Assembly (NCBI RefSeq): GCF_006715225.1
Contig: NZ_VFMU01000001.1
Location: forward strand, 3,658,001-3,722,000
Origin: Arthrobacter sp. SLBN-112
GTDB lineage: Bacteria; Actinomycetota; Actinomycetes; Actinomycetales; Micrococcaceae
DNA: 64,000 bases
Direction: 5' to 3'
This document shows positions 55,495-64,000 of the stretch, one piece after another; within the stretch, counting starts at the first letter, position 1; each line of letters starts with the position of its first letter. The translations under genes were made by a program, and so were the position numbers. The notes below the pieces were generated by a model, which saw nothing but the letters and a program-made list of their open reading frames with translations, made no database searches and was not told the DNA's origin.

Positions 55495-57111
55495 CTACGA
55501 CCGCCCTGCTTTCTGCAGCGCCTTGTTGAAGGCTGCCAGCCTGGCAATCTCCTCCTCCACGTGCGCCACCACCAGCTCCTCCGCCGCGGCTGCGACGGCA
55601 CTGTTGAGCCGGCGTCGTGCCCTTGCTGACCGCGCCCGGGCAGCTCCGGCCGCGATGAAACGGCCGGTGATGGCCAGGAAGATCCCCAGCACCAGGCCGA
55701 AGACGATCATCAGGGTGGGTACCGGCCAGCCTTCCACGCGTGGCACCTCCGGCACCGGCAGCTGCAGGTAGGCCAGTCCGGCCAGGACACCAAGCCAGCC
55801 CAGGCCGCCCAGCACCGTCAGCAGCGCCAGCCACTGCACCACGTTGAACGCACCCCACCACCACGCCTTGCGGTTGGCCCCGAGATCTGTTCCCGCGATG
55901 GCCTGGTCCAGCGCATCGGGCAGCCGTTCCCGGCCGGCCCTGGCAGCTCCCCGGATCGCTGCCCGCCAGGGGCCCGGCGCTCCCTCGCTGGCTGTATCCG
56001 CAAAGTCCCTGACGGCAGCATCCGTCCGGGCCCGCTCCGGTGCGCCCGCGGGCGGCAGCGAGGTCCTGTTCAGGCCGGCAGGGAAATCCCTGCGGAGATT
56101 GAGCCGGCGCAGAGGGTCTGCACGGAACCTGGAAAGCCAGCGGGTCACCGGCCAGCCGGTGCGCCGGACTGACTCCAGCCGGTAGGACTGCCCCACGGCC
56201 CGCACCACGGCAGGCACGTTCGCTGCCACGGCCAGCTCCTCGGCGAGCCGGGCCCTGGCAGCGTTCCGGACGCCTGCCGCCTCACCGTCGCCGGCCGCGC
56301 CCCGCAGGTCCTCCGCAGCCTTGGTGATGTCCGCCTCCAGCCGCCGGGACTGGGCCTGCCGCTGGACAGCCACCTTGCGGATCGCCGCACGCACTTCCCC
56401 AATCCCGGCCCCCGTCACTGCCGATGACGAGAGGACGCGGACCTGCCCCAGTCCTTCACCTGCAAGGATTGCGTGCAGCGAGTCGAGCACCGGCCGGACG
56501 TCACGTTCGGGCAGCCGGTCCACCTGGTTCAGCACCACAAGGGTCACCGCCCCGTGCGAGGCATGCGGCGCCAGGAACCCGTTGTGGACGGCGGCATCGG
56601 CATATTTTTGCGGGTCCAGAACCCAGACGAGCACGTCCACCATGCCCACCATCCGCTGCACGATCTCACGGTTGGCGGCGTGGGTGGAGTCGAAGTCCGG
56701 AAGATCGAGCAGGATCAGCCCCGTCTGTTCATCGGCGAAACCGTCCACCGGTGCGGCGTGATGCCGGTTTCCCACCTCCAGCCAGTCGAGGAGGGCTTCA
56801 CTGCCTGCCGCTCCCCAAACACCCGCCAGAGGTTCCGATGTCGTCGGACGCCGGGCGGCCGCCGTCGCAATCTCCGCGCCACTGACCGCGTTGAAGAGCG
56901 AGGACTTGCCGCTGCCGGTCGCCCCGAAAAACCCCACCACGGTGTGGTCGCCGGACAATGAACGGCGGGAACTTGCGCGTTCCAGGACCTCGGATGCTTC
57001 CTGCAGTGCCTGGTCCGGCAGGACCCCCTCCCCCAGCTCCCGGGCGTCCTGGAGCGCCTGGAGCCGGGCATCAAGCCGCGAGGAATCCCGCGCCCCGCTG
57101 TGGCGGCTCAT
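55495..57111 (-). CDS. Membrane-anchored GTPase, YfjP-like
   Basis: A 538-residue P-loop GTPase. G1 is FFGATGSGKSSLFNAV, G3 is LLDLPDFDST and G4 is VVLNQVDRLP. After a helical middle region, two predicted membrane helices occur around residues 425-490 (FNVVQWLALLTVLGGLGW and TLMIVFGLVLGIFLAIT), followed by a basic helical tail. Its start overlaps the stop of the partner GTPase as ATGA. Paired membrane GTPases in bacteria often act as dynamin-like or stress-linked membrane proteins; the role here is unknown. Confidence 0.82.
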   Translation of the reverse strand: MSRHSGARDSSRLDARLQALQDARELGEGVLPDQALQEASEVLERASSRRSLSGDHTVVGFFGATGSGKSSLFNAVSGAEIATAAARRPTTSEPLAGVWGAAGSEALLDWLEVGNRHHAAPVDGFADEQTGLILLDLPDFDSTHAANREIVQRMVGMVDVLVWVLDPQKYADAAVHNGFLAPHASHGAVTLVVLNQVDRLPERDVRPVLDSLHAILAGEGLGQVRVLSSSAVTGAGIGEVRAAIRKVAVQRQAQSRRLEADITKAAEDLRGAAGDGEAAGVRNAARARLAEELAVAANVPAVVRAVGQSYRLESVRRTGWPVTRWLSRFRADPLRRLNLRRDFPAGLNRTSLPPAGAPERARTDAAVRDFADTASEGAPGPWRAAIRGAARAGRERLPDALDQAIAGTDLGANRKAWWWGAFNVVQWLALLTVLGGLGWLGVLAGLAYLQLPVPEVPRVEGWPVPTLMIVFGLVLGIFLAITGRFIAAGAARARSARARRRLNSAVAAAAEELVVAHVEEEIARLAAFNKALQKAGRS

Positions 57112-58874
57112 GCGGCCTCCGCCAGCCGGGCGAGCTCCCCGGCCTGGGCAGCAAGATGTTGCGCCAGGGCGGGATTCCCCTCGGGCAGCCGCTGCAGGAA
57201 TCGCCGTTGTTCATCCGCCAGCAGGTTCCGGCAGCGCACAGCCAGGTCCTCGCGGGCTTTATCGGCCATGCGTCGCACGGCGTCCTCGCCGAAGACCGCT
57301 TCCAGCAGCCGCTGGCCCACGACGGCGGTACCGCCCGCCACGCCGATCTCCAGTCCGGTCAGGCCGGCGGTCGTGGAGAACACCACGATCATCAGCGCCG
57401 CCCCGAGGCCGTTGATGCCAAACGACAGCCACCGTGCCTGGGTCCGCTTTCCCTGGCCTTCGGTCCGGATGAGCTCCATGAGGGCTTCCTGCCATGCCCT
57501 GATTTCCGCTGCGGCCCGTTCGGGGAACCCGGGCGCTGTCCCGGAGAGGTCGTCCGGACCCAGCAGCTGCCGGCCGGCAGGGTTTGACCGCCACCGCTGG
57601 TCGGTGTCCTCCGCCGCATTGGCCGCCTCGTCCACGATGACTGCCTGGAGGCCGGTTTCGATGGCGGCTTCAACGCGGACGGCAGGTGCCGATTCACCGC
57701 GGAAGAAGGCTCCCAGCCGGTCCCGGAACCGGCCCACATTCTGCTCAACTGCGCGGAAGAATTCGCCGGTGCCCACGAAATCCTGCCACCGGGCCAGCAC
57801 TTCGCCCCGCAGGAGTGCTCCGTCGCGGGTGGCGTCAAGGATCCGGGTGGCCGCATCTTCATACGCTGCCACGGCGTCGGCCTCGAGCCGTATGGCGGCC
57901 AGCTCCTGCGCCCGGACGGCGCCGGCGATGTCCGGAATCCTGAGGGCCAGGGCGCGGACGGTCCCGTTCAGAGTACGGCGTGCCACCTCGGCCCGGCCGG
58001 CAGCATCGGCGGCCAGGGAACCGAGCCAGTCCCGGAGCTCGGCGACAGCCCGGGCCGGGAGCATGCCGTGCGGGTCCAGGACGGTCTCGGCGATGATGAA
58101 CAGCCGGCTTCCGGCGAGGCCCTCCCGGTCGAGCAGGCCCCGGAGGTCCTGGCTCACCTCCTCCTCGGCGCCAGGGGGAACCCGGTCCAGCACCACCGCC
58201 ACCGTGATGTCACGCGCGGCGGCGTCCAGGAGCAGCTTCCAGGGAACGGCATCCGCATACCGGTTGGCTGTGGTGACGAACACCCAGAGGTCCGCGGCGG
58301 CCAGCAGCTGCCCGGCGAGCAGGCGGTTCTGGTCTGAAATGGAGTCGACGTCAGGAGCGTCGAGGAGGGCTATTCCGGCCGGAACCGCCGGATCGGCCAG
58401 CAACACCAGCGAGGAGGCCTCCCGTGGCTCCGGCATGGCGCCGGCTGCCACGGGGCTGCCGGCGAGGGTGCCGCGGATCCGGGTCAGTCCAGGCAGGACC
58501 CGCTGGCCGTCGAACCACGTTCCCTCTGTGGGGTTGTGCAGCAGGATGGGCTGGCGGGTGGTGGGGCGGATGGCACCGGCACGCGTGACCGGGTGTCCCA
58601 CGAGAGCGTTCACCAGGGTGGATTTGCCGGCGCCCGTGGAGCCTCCGACGACGGCGAGCAAGGGTGCGTCCAGGCTGCGGTACCGCGGGAGGATGTAGTC
58701 GTCCAACTGCCCCCTGGCGGCTGACGTGTCGCGGCGTGCCTGGTCTGCCCCCGGCAGGGCCAGCGGCAGCGCAACGTCGTCCAGGCTGCTGCGGATTTCT
58801 TCCAGCAGGGTTACCGCCGCCATCGCGTGCGGCACCGGCGGGGCGGGGCGGCCGTGCTCGTCTTGGGAGGTCAC
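57108..58874 (-). CDS. Dynamin-family-like GTPase, partner of the adjacent GTPase
   Basis: A 588-residue protein. G1 is AVVGGSTGAGKSTLVNAL, and G3 is IALLDAPDVDSI. The G4 position reads VAVVLDRVPPG, which lacks the usual N/TKxD, so nucleotide specificity may be relaxed. A long helical region follows, with one hydrophobic segment near residues 490-530 (GLGAALMIVVFSTTAGL). GTG 58874 is chosen because CATGAT lies 6 nt upstream; a TTG at 58895 adds seven residues. No ribosome site precedes either. It overlaps the second GTPase by 4 bp, so a hetero-complex is likely. Confidence 0.8.
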   Translation of the reverse strand: MTSQDEHGRPAPPVPHAMAAVTLLEEIRSSLDDVALPLALPGADQARRDTSAARGQLDDYILPRYRSLDAPLLAVVGGSTGAGKSTLVNALVGHPVTRAGAIRPTTRQPILLHNPTEGTWFDGQRVLPGLTRIRGTLAGSPVAAGAMPEPREASSLVLLADPAVPAGIALLDAPDVDSISDQNRLLAGQLLAAADLWVFVTTANRYADAVPWKLLLDAAARDITVAVVLDRVPPGAEEEVSQDLRGLLDREGLAGSRLFIIAETVLDPHGMLPARAVAELRDWLGSLAADAAGRAEVARRTLNGTVRALALRIPDIAGAVRAQELAAIRLEADAVAAYEDAATRILDATRDGALLRGEVLARWQDFVGTGEFFRAVEQNVGRFRDRLGAFFRGESAPAVRVEAAIETGLQAVIVDEAANAAEDTDQRWRSNPAGRQLLGPDDLSGTAPGFPERAAAEIRAWQEALMELIRTEGQGKRTQARWLSFGINGLGAALMIVVFSTTAGLTGLEIGVAGGTAVVGQRLLEAVFGEDAVRRMADKAREDLAVRCRNLLADEQRRFLQRLPEGNPALAQHLAAQAGELARLAEAA

Positions 58875-59028
58875 AGCAACATCATGCCAGTTCAAGGTTG
58901 CCCCGGGACTGCCACGGCGCGTCGGCCCAGCAGGACCCTCCCCCGCTGAAGGACAACTCCCCGCGGAACGATAAGGGGTTTTGTCCGTTCGACGGGGAAG
59001 GTCCAGGACCCTCCGGCTGCAAAAAACA

Positions 59029-59062
59029 AAAATGGCCCCGGGCTGTTGCCCGGGACCATTTT
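59029..59062 (-). terminator. Intrinsic terminator of the tRNA transcript
   Basis: A 15-bp stem (59029-59043 with 59048-59062, one mismatch) and TGTT loop lie just after the tRNA-Glu gene. On the minus strand it is followed by TGTTTTTTG. Confidence 0.85.
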
Positions 59063-59064
59063 GA

Positions 59065-59140
59065 TGGTGACCCCAGCGGGATTCGAACCCGCGTTACCGC
59101 CGTGAGAGGGCGGCGTACTAGGCCGCTATACGATGGGGCC
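59065..59140 (-). tRNA. tRNA-Glu (CTC anticodon)
   Basis: A cloverleaf with acceptor GGCCCCA/TGGGGTC, anticodon stem CCGCC/GGCGG with loop CTCTCAC-type sequence giving anticodon CTC, and T-arm GCGGGTTCGAATCCCGC. Discriminator A and CCA are encoded. It lies 3 kb from gltX, the enzyme that charges it, though not in the same transcript. Confidence 0.95.
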
Positions 59141-59268
59141 GCGTACTTCCTGTCAGCGTCTCCGCTGCTCAAGCTCAGTGAGTATTTCACACACTTTGCC
59201 GTGGTTTCAAATCGGTGAACCGACCTGAAACCGCCTGTTTTGCGGCTCTAAAAGCCTTCAATCCAGAG

Positions 59269-59340
59269 CTGGGATACCAGGACTCGAACCTAGAATGACG
59301 GTACCAGAAACCGTAGTGTTGCCAATTACACCATATCCCA
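59269..59340 (-). tRNA. tRNA-Gln (CTG anticodon)
   Basis: A 72-nt cloverleaf with acceptor TGGGATA/TATCCCA, anticodon stem ACGGT/ACCGT with loop TTCTGGT giving CTG, and T-arm TAGGTTCGAGTCCTG. CCA is not encoded. It lies 128 bp upstream of tRNA-Glu on the same strand; one promoter and one terminator suggest a shared precursor. Confidence 0.95.
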
Positions 59341-59404
59341 ATGGCACTTTCGGGCCGGTTTTCAGGGGCTTTTCCCTGCTCCGTGCGCCTCAGCACGAGA
59401 AATT

Positions 59405-59433
59405 ACTTTACCCGAGACTTTCGGCTCGCACAA
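59405..59433 (-). promoter_or_regulatory. Promoter of the tRNA-Gln/tRNA-Glu unit
   Basis: Minus strand: -35 TTGTGC (59428-59433), 17-nt spacer, -10 TAAAGT (59405-59410), about 60 nt before the tRNA-Gln 5' end. Confidence 0.6.
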
Positions 59434-59508
59434 ATCGGGGTCAACGCGAGCGCTCCGGGCACCTTGGACTTCCTCCTCCAAACCCTTGCCCACACTTCCC
59501 TTGTCTGG

Positions 59509-59538
59509 TTACTCTCAAGTAAGTTACCCATCAGTAAC
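59509..59538. promoter_or_regulatory. Two adjacent inverted repeats, TetR-like operator
   Basis: TTACT-CTCA-AGTAA (59509-59522) is immediately followed by GTTAC-CCATCA-GTAAC (59523-59538). Both are perfect. They lie about 100 bp upstream of the stalk-protein gene in an otherwise featureless 300-bp gap (59341-59640). Tandem half-sites of this type are usual for TetR-family repressors; no such gene lies in the window. Confidence 0.5.
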
Positions 59539-59640
59539 AACCTCCCCTTCCGTTCCTCCGGACACCCACGAGGATTTGCCGAAGGCCAGACAACCACGGT
59601 TTACGCCACCGGGCAGCGTCGCCCGGCGGACAGTTAGGAA

Positions 59641-61257
59641 GTGTCAGCGTTGACGACCCGTACAGAAACCATCGCAACAGCCAAGCCCAAACCCCGGTCC
59701 CAGTCCCACTCCCAGTCCATTGCCATCGTGGCTCTGTCCCTGCTGCTGATTCTGTTCCTGGCCTTTTACACCTACCTCACGGGCCAGATCTCCCATGGCG
59801 CCGCCCAGCTGATGGACGGCGCGGAGCAAGCCGCGGCAGGGGCCAACCAGCTCAAAGACGGCTCGGGCCAGCTGGCTGCAGGAGCCGGCGCCGCGAACCA
59901 AGGCGCATCGCAGGTGAAGGAGGGGTCGATCAAGGTCAAGGACGGCAGCAGCGAATTGAATGCCGGGGCCGCTGCCCTGCAGTCGGGAGCCGGCAGGATC
60001 TTCTCGGGGGTCCGTGACCAGTTGGCGCCCGGCGTGGACAAGCTGCATGCCGGCACCACCAAGCTGCAGAATGACGTCCTGAACAAACTCGTCCCGGGCG
60101 TCTATCAAGTGGACGACGGCGCACGGAAGCTTCAGTCCGGCGCGGTGGCCCTTTCCGCGGCCCTGACCCCAACGGCTTCCGGGAACGCACCGAACAACCT
60201 TGCTGACGGCGCGGGCCAGCTGGCTGCAGGCACGGGTCAACTCGCTGGGGGTGCCGGGCAACTGGATGCAGGCGCCACTACCCTCAGCAACGGGACTGCA
60301 GCGTTGAAGGATGGCACCAGACAGCTTGCAGCCGGAGCAGGCCAGCTGAAGGGTTACCCGGGTGCGGGGAACGATCCCGCACGAGGTGACGGGCTCGCCG
60401 CGCTCAGCCAGGGACTGGACCAGCTCGAAGCGGCCGCGAACGGGCCCCAGAGCCTGGTGCCGCTTGCGGTGATCAGGGACCAGATCGCCAAATTGGCCGA
60501 CGGCGGCCGGAGGGCCTATGCCGGCGCTGTCCAGCTTGACGCCGGTGCGGCAAAAGTGAACGACGGGGCCGTGGCCCTGAACGACGGTGCAGGGCAACTG
60601 AAGGCCGGGACCGCCAAGCTGAACACGGGAGCCGGCGAATTGAACAGCGGCGCCGGGCGGTTGACGGCAGGATTCGCCACGTTGGCGGAAAAGCTCAATG
60701 CGACGGATCCGCAGAACCCGGGTGTGGTGCTGGGTACTTCCATGCTGGCCGAGGGCACCGCGAAGATCCGGGTGGGAATGGACGGCGTGCCGGGCGACCC
60801 CGAGCGTCCCGGCCTGATTTACGCCGCCAACAACCTCCAGGACGGCACCACCAGGCTCAGCGCGGGAATCAACGGCAACGGAGATCCGGAAAACCCTGGC
60901 CTGCTGGCGGGCACGGAAGCCCTCTCCGACGGCACCGTCAGGCTCAGCAGTGGGACGGGGCAGCTGGAAACGGGCTCCGCCCGGCTCGCCGAAGGAACCG
61001 GCCAACTGGCTGATGGCAACGGCAAGCTTGACGACGGCTCGGGCAAAATCGCGGAGGGCGCGGGCAAGCTGGCGGACGGCAACGCAAGAATAGCTGCCGG
61101 CACCCAGGAGCTCCATACGAAGGTGGCGGCCGTGTCGCCGTCGTCGTGGCTGGACAACCCGGCGATCGCGCTGCTGCTGATCGCAATCCTGGTGGCCGGC
61201 GCGGTCGCGGCTTACCTGCTGCTGCGCCGGCGCGCCGTGGGGATGCGGGCCGCCTGA
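59641..61257 (+). CDS. YhgE/Pip-like repeat stalk membrane protein without a Pip domain
   Basis: A 538-residue protein with one helix near the N-terminus (SIAIVALSLLLILFLAFYTYL), one near the C-terminus (AIALLLIAILVAGAVAAYLLL) and, between them, about 400 residues of repeats of the type L-x-x-G-A-x-Q/K-L-x-x-G. Such repeats form long helical stalks in YhgE/Pip and MmpL-linked proteins. The usual YhgE membrane domain is missing. GTG 59641 directly abuts AGGA; a TTG at 59650, 8-9 nt after GGAAG, may be the true start. It stands alone between the tRNAs and a HAD gene. Confidence 0.8.
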   Translation: MSALTTRTETIATAKPKPRSQSHSQSIAIVALSLLLILFLAFYTYLTGQISHGAAQLMDGAEQAAAGANQLKDGSGQLAAGAGAANQGASQVKEGSIKVKDGSSELNAGAAALQSGAGRIFSGVRDQLAPGVDKLHAGTTKLQNDVLNKLVPGVYQVDDGARKLQSGAVALSAALTPTASGNAPNNLADGAGQLAAGTGQLAGGAGQLDAGATTLSNGTAALKDGTRQLAAGAGQLKGYPGAGNDPARGDGLAALSQGLDQLEAAANGPQSLVPLAVIRDQIAKLADGGRRAYAGAVQLDAGAAKVNDGAVALNDGAGQLKAGTAKLNTGAGELNSGAGRLTAGFATLAEKLNATDPQNPGVVLGTSMLAEGTAKIRVGMDGVPGDPERPGLIYAANNLQDGTTRLSAGINGNGDPENPGLLAGTEALSDGTVRLSSGTGQLETGSARLAEGTGQLADGNGKLDDGSGKIAEGAGKLADGNARIAAGTQELHTKVAAVSPSSWLDNPAIALLLIAILVAGAVAAYLLLRRRAVGMRAA

Positions 61258-61273
61258 CAGCAAAAAAGCAAAG

Positions 61274-61316
61274 CCGCCGGCACCGCAGCCTGCAACACAG
61301 GCGGCGGTCCCGGCGG
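61274..61316. terminator. Terminator between the stalk-protein gene and the HAD gene
   Basis: A 19-bp GC stem with three mismatches (61274-61292 with 61298-61316) lies between convergent genes. On the minus strand the tail is GCTTTGCTTTTTTG, so it terminates HAD transcripts; it may also act on the plus strand. Confidence 0.75.
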
Positions 61317-61337
61317 TTATTGGAACAGTTGGTCCCG

Positions 61338-62078
61338 TTATTGCAGCAGTTCCTCCAGGGAAGCCACCATGCTGCCCTGGAAGCCCTCCACAACCTCACC
61401 CATGCGGTTGAGCCAAACGCCCACCAGCCCCGCCGCCGTCGAGCCCTCCGCATCCAGCAGCCGGTTATCACCCACGTAGAGCGTTTCACCGGGGGACGTG
61501 CCAAGGAGCCGGACGCCCTCGAGGTACATGGCCGGATCGGGCTTGGCCACGCCAAGGGTGTCGGTGCCCACCAGGTGCGTGACGCGCTCCAGCCCGGCGC
61601 CGTCGAGCTTGGCGCGCTGGTAGTCGTGGACGTTGTTGCTGACGGCCCCGTACGGCACGCCGGCATTGTCCAGGACGTCCAGGAGGGGCAGCACATCGGG
61701 GAACGGCTTCACGTACGCGGGCTGCTTTTCCGAGTAGGCCGTCAGCCACCGGTGCGATTCCTCGCCCTCGTCCAGTTCAACCCCGAAGTGCCCCAGCGCG
61801 GCCCGGCCACGGAGCAGGCGTTGTTCGTTGAACGTCAGCTCGCCGGCCAGGTAGCGGTCGTAGAAGTGGGTGGTTTCGTGGGTGAAGATGCGCCCGAACC
61901 GCTCCCAGCCGGCCTGGTCCAGGCCGGGCAGGAGGTGTTCGCTGACCTCGCGCAGCGCGGTGGTCATTGAATACTCGAGGTCCACCAGGGTGTCGTCAAT
62001 GTCGAACAGGACGCCGCGGACACTTCCAAATGGTGTCTTGAGGATGCCGGCGCGCGCCGCTTCGCTGGGCGCTGTCAT
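61338..62078 (-). CDS. HAD-superfamily hydrolase
   Basis: A 246-residue phosphatase-like protein. Motif I is VLFDIDDTLVDLE with the nucleophile Asp, motif II is AVSNNVHDYQ, motif III Lys is in GVAKPDPAMYLEG and motif IV is LYVGDNRLLDAEG. A helical cap domain occupies about residues 35-125. ATG 62078 overlaps the gltX stop as TGATG, so it is translated with gltX. The substrate is unknown. Confidence 0.9.
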   Translation of the reverse strand: MTAPSEAARAGILKTPFGSVRGVLFDIDDTLVDLEYSMTTALREVSEHLLPGLDQAGWERFGRIFTHETTHFYDRYLAGELTFNEQRLLRGRAALGHFGVELDEGEESHRWLTAYSEKQPAYVKPFPDVLPLLDVLDNAGVPYGAVSNNVHDYQRAKLDGAGLERVTHLVGTDTLGVAKPDPAMYLEGVRLLGTSPGETLYVGDNRLLDAEGSTAAGLVGVWLNRMGEVVEGFQGSMVASLEELLQ

Positions 62079-63592
62079 CAGCCGCGGAAGGCGCGGAGCC
62101 GGCGCAGGGACGACTCCTTGCCCAGGATCACCATGGATTCAAACAGCGGCGGCGAAACACGGCGGCCGGAGACAGCCGTGCGCACGGGGCCGAAGGCCAG
62201 CCGCGGTTTGATGCCCATGTCCTCAACCAGGGCCTGCTTGAGTGCAGCCTGGATGTTTTCCGGCGTCCACTCGGCCACCGGTTCCAGGGCGGCGATGGCG
62301 GCATCAAGGACCTCGGGAAGGTTGGCGGGCAGGCCCTTGCGTGCGTCGTCGGCAACGTCGATGGCGTCATCGGCCTTGAACAGGAACGCCAGCATGTCCG
62401 GGGCTTCGCCCAGGAGCGTGATGCGCTCCTGGATCAGGGGCGCGGCCTCGGTGAGGATCTCTTCCTCCCGGTCGGTCAGGATCTCCCCCACCAAGCCCGC
62501 TTCGCGCAGGTAGTGCGCCACGCGGTCGCGGAACACCTTGGGCTCGAGCATCCGGACGTGCGTGCCGTTGATGGCCTCGGCCTTCTTCAGGTCGAAGCGG
62601 GCGGGGTTGCCCAGGACGTCGTGGATGTCGAAGTGCTCCACGAGCTGCTCCACGGTAAAGATGTCCTCGTCCGCGCTGAGGGACCAGCCCAGCAGGGACA
62701 GGTAGTTCAGCAGCCCCTCCGGGATGAAGCCCCGCTCACGGTGCAGGAACAGGCTGGACTCGGGGTCGCGCTTGGAAAGCTTCTTGTTGCCCTGGCCCAT
62801 GACGTAGGGCAGGTGGCCGAACTCCGGCATGTACTCGGCGACGCCGATGGCGTACAGCGCCCGGTACAGCGCGATCTGGCGCGGCGTGGAGCTGAGGAGG
62901 TCCTCACCGCGCAGCACGTGGGTGATGCCCATCAGCGCGTCGTCCACCGGGTTGACCAGCGTGTACAGGGGAGCGCCGTTGGCCCGCACCACAGCGAAGT
63001 CAGGGACGGAACCGGCCTTGAACGTGATGTCGCCGCGGACCAGGTCGGTAAACGTGATGTCCTCGTCCGGCATCCGGAGGCGGAGGACAGCCTGCCGGCC
63101 CTCGGCCCGGTACTGTGCCAGTTGCTCCTCCGTCAGGTGCCGGTCAAAGCCGTCGTAGCCAAGCTTCGGGTCCCGGCCGGCCGCACGGTGCCGTGCCTCG
63201 ATCTCCTCCGGGGTGGAGAAGGACTCGTAGATGAACCCGCCGTCATGCAGCCGCTTGATGACGTCCTGGTAGATGTCGCCGCGCTGGGACTGCCGGTATG
63301 GCTCGTGCGGGCCGCCCACTTCCACGCCTTCGTCCCAGTCGATGCCCAGCCACTTCAGCGCGTCCAGCAACTGGTGGTAGCTTTCCTCACTGTCCCGCGC
63401 CGCATCCGTGTCCTCGATGCGGAAGACCAGCGTGCCCTTGGTGTGGCGCGCGTAAGCCCAGTTGAACAAGGCCGTCCGGATCAGTCCAACGTGCGGGGTG
63501 CCCGTGGGCGAGGGGCAGAAACGGACCCGGACGGGCGTCTCGGCGGTAACGGGGGGGATGGCTGCGGCAGGTGACGAAGAAGCGATAGTCAT
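62078..63592 (-). CDS. gltX: Glutamyl-tRNA synthetase
   Basis: A 504-residue class I synthetase that charges tRNA-Glu and, in genomes that use the GatCAB route, tRNA-Gln. The HIGH-like motif is [20 protein letters not shown], and the KMSKS-like motif is [12 protein letters not shown]. An anticodon-binding helical domain follows. The N-terminus has about 20 unconserved residues ([18 protein letters not shown]). It is followed by a HAD gene with an overlapping stop and preceded by an FAH-family gene 56 bp away on the same strand. Confidence 0.96.
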   Translation of the reverse strand: MTIASSSPAAAIPPVTAETPVRVRFCPSPTGTPHVGLIRTALFNWAYARHTKGTLVFRIEDTDAARDSEESYHQLLDALKWLGIDWDEGVEVGGPHEPYRQSQRGDIYQDVIKRLHDGGFIYESFSTPEEIEARHRAAGRDPKLGYDGFDRHLTEEQLAQYRAEGRQAVLRLRMPDEDITFTDLVRGDITFKAGSVPDFAVVRANGAPLYTLVNPVDDALMGITHVLRGEDLLSSTPRQIALYRALYAIGVAEYMPEFGHLPYVMGQGNKKLSKRDPESSLFLHRERGFIPEGLLNYLSLLGWSLSADEDIFTVEQLVEHFDIHDVLGNPARFDLKKAEAINGTHVRMLEPKVFRDRVAHYLREAGLVGEILTDREEEILTEAAPLIQERITLLGEAPDMLAFLFKADDAIDVADDARKGLPANLPEVLDAAIAALEPVAEWTPENIQAALKQALVEDMGIKPRLAFGPVRTAVSGRRVSPPLFESMVILGKESSLRRLRAFRG

Positions 63593-63648
63593 AGTGGCTT
63601 CAACTTTACCCGCCTGGCCGGGCCCAGCCCTCCGCCGGACGGACAGGC

Positions 63649-64000
63649 TTAACGGCGGACGATGGGGTTGGAAAGCCGGCCGATGCCCTCGATTTCCACC
63701 TCGAAGCGGTCGCCCTCCTTGACCAGGCCCACCCCGGCCGGCGTGCCGGTCATGATCACATCGCCGGGCAGCAGGGTAAACGCCTGCGACACCACCGAGA
63801 CCAGTTCGCGCACGCCGCGGATCATCTGGCTGGTGCTGCCGTCCTGGCGCACCTCACCGTTGAGCCTGCCCTGGATCTGCAGGTCTTCGGTGTCCAGGTC
63901 GGTCTCGATCCAGGGCCCCAGCGGGGCGGAGGTGTCGAAGCCCTTGGCACGGGTCCACTGCAGGTCCGATTTCTGGACATCGCGGGCAGTGAGGTCGTTG
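63649..64000 (-). CDS. Fumarylacetoacetate hydrolase family protein, 5' part outside the window
   Basis: The C-terminal 116 codons of an FAH-superfamily enzyme; the frame stays open to the window edge. Visible motifs are [43 protein letters not shown] and [18 protein letters not shown]. These are typical of the acylpyruvase and 2-hydroxyhepta-2,4-diene-dioate isomerase branch. The metal ligands lie in the missing N-terminal part. Genes of this family commonly precede gltX in actinobacteria. Confidence 0.92.
   Translation of the reverse strand, partial: NDLTARDVQKSDLQWTRAKGFDTSAPLGPWIETDLDTEDLQIQGRLNGEVRQDGSTSQMIRGVRELVSVVSQAFTLLPGDVIMTGTPAGVGLVKEGDRFEVEIEGIGRLSNPIVRR

Noticed and set aside
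59644..61263. 539-codon minus-strand open frame opposite the stalk protein
   Set aside because: A mirror of the repeat structure on the other strand; no ribosome site and no recognisable sequence. The plus-strand frame has membrane helices at both ends.

Overview
The window is a 64 kb stretch of a high-GC actinobacterial chromosome. Gene order and protein style point to the Micrococcaceae, most likely Arthrobacter or Pseudarthrobacter (family-level inference from remembered gene orders; no search was run). It is mostly core genome. I see no prophage, insertion sequence, CRISPR array or rRNA. Two tRNA genes lie near 59.1-59.3 kb.

Layout. Positions 1-2.5 kb hold the end of a fatty-acid synthase cluster on the plus strand (fabH, acpP, fabF), followed by a convergent DUF3145 gene. 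Positions 3.3-13.1 kb are a long minus-strand run read from right to left: rpsP, khpA, rimM, trmD, rplS, two tandem signal peptidases, rnhB, a DUF2469 gene, yraN, comM, dprA, xerC. Positions 13.3-18.7 kb are accessory metabolism: an uncharacterised ORF, a ring-cleavage-type VOC protein with its own operator, an amidohydrolase, a TPP-riboswitch-controlled thiC, and a hydrolase-fold protein whose nucleophile is alanine. Positions 18.8-30.1 kb hold ffh, a divergent glucose-6-phosphate dehydrogenase, glnK-amt, an MFS transporter, ftsY and smc.

Positions 30.2-35.0 kb carry a complete long-chain olefin operon (oleA, fused oleBC, oleD), preceded by a possible leaderless 10-codon leader peptide. It sits between smc and the mutM-rnc-rpmF-yceD block, which are usually neighbours. 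Positions 35-45 kb continue with coaD, an aminotransferase, a spermidine-synthase-like protein, rsmD, recG, a DAK2 protein and thiL. A lower-GC polytopic membrane protein follows, then a DUF3515 lipoprotein, a 4 x 59 bp tandem repeat, and ddl-gpsA-plsC-murA and leuD-leuC with the divergent IclR regulator. Positions 55-64 kb hold a DUF1697 gene, a pair of membrane GTPases, tRNA-Glu and tRNA-Gln, a repeat-rich stalk protein, a HAD hydrolase, gltX and the end of an FAH-family gene.

How the genes work together. The block supplies the protein targeting and export path (ffh, ftsY, lepB x2), ribosome maturation (rpsP, rimM, trmD, rplS, rnc, rpmF, khpA), DNA maintenance and uptake (smc, mutM, recG, rnhB, comM, dprA, xerC), envelope precursors (murA, ddl, plsC, gpsA), thiamine (thiC, thiL), leucine (leuCD) and nitrogen sensing (glnK-amt). 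Two regulatory themes stand out. Many monocistronic genes have a -10 hexamer exactly 6 nt before the start codon and no Shine-Dalgarno sequence, so they look leaderless. Several palindromic operators sit inside promoter spacers.
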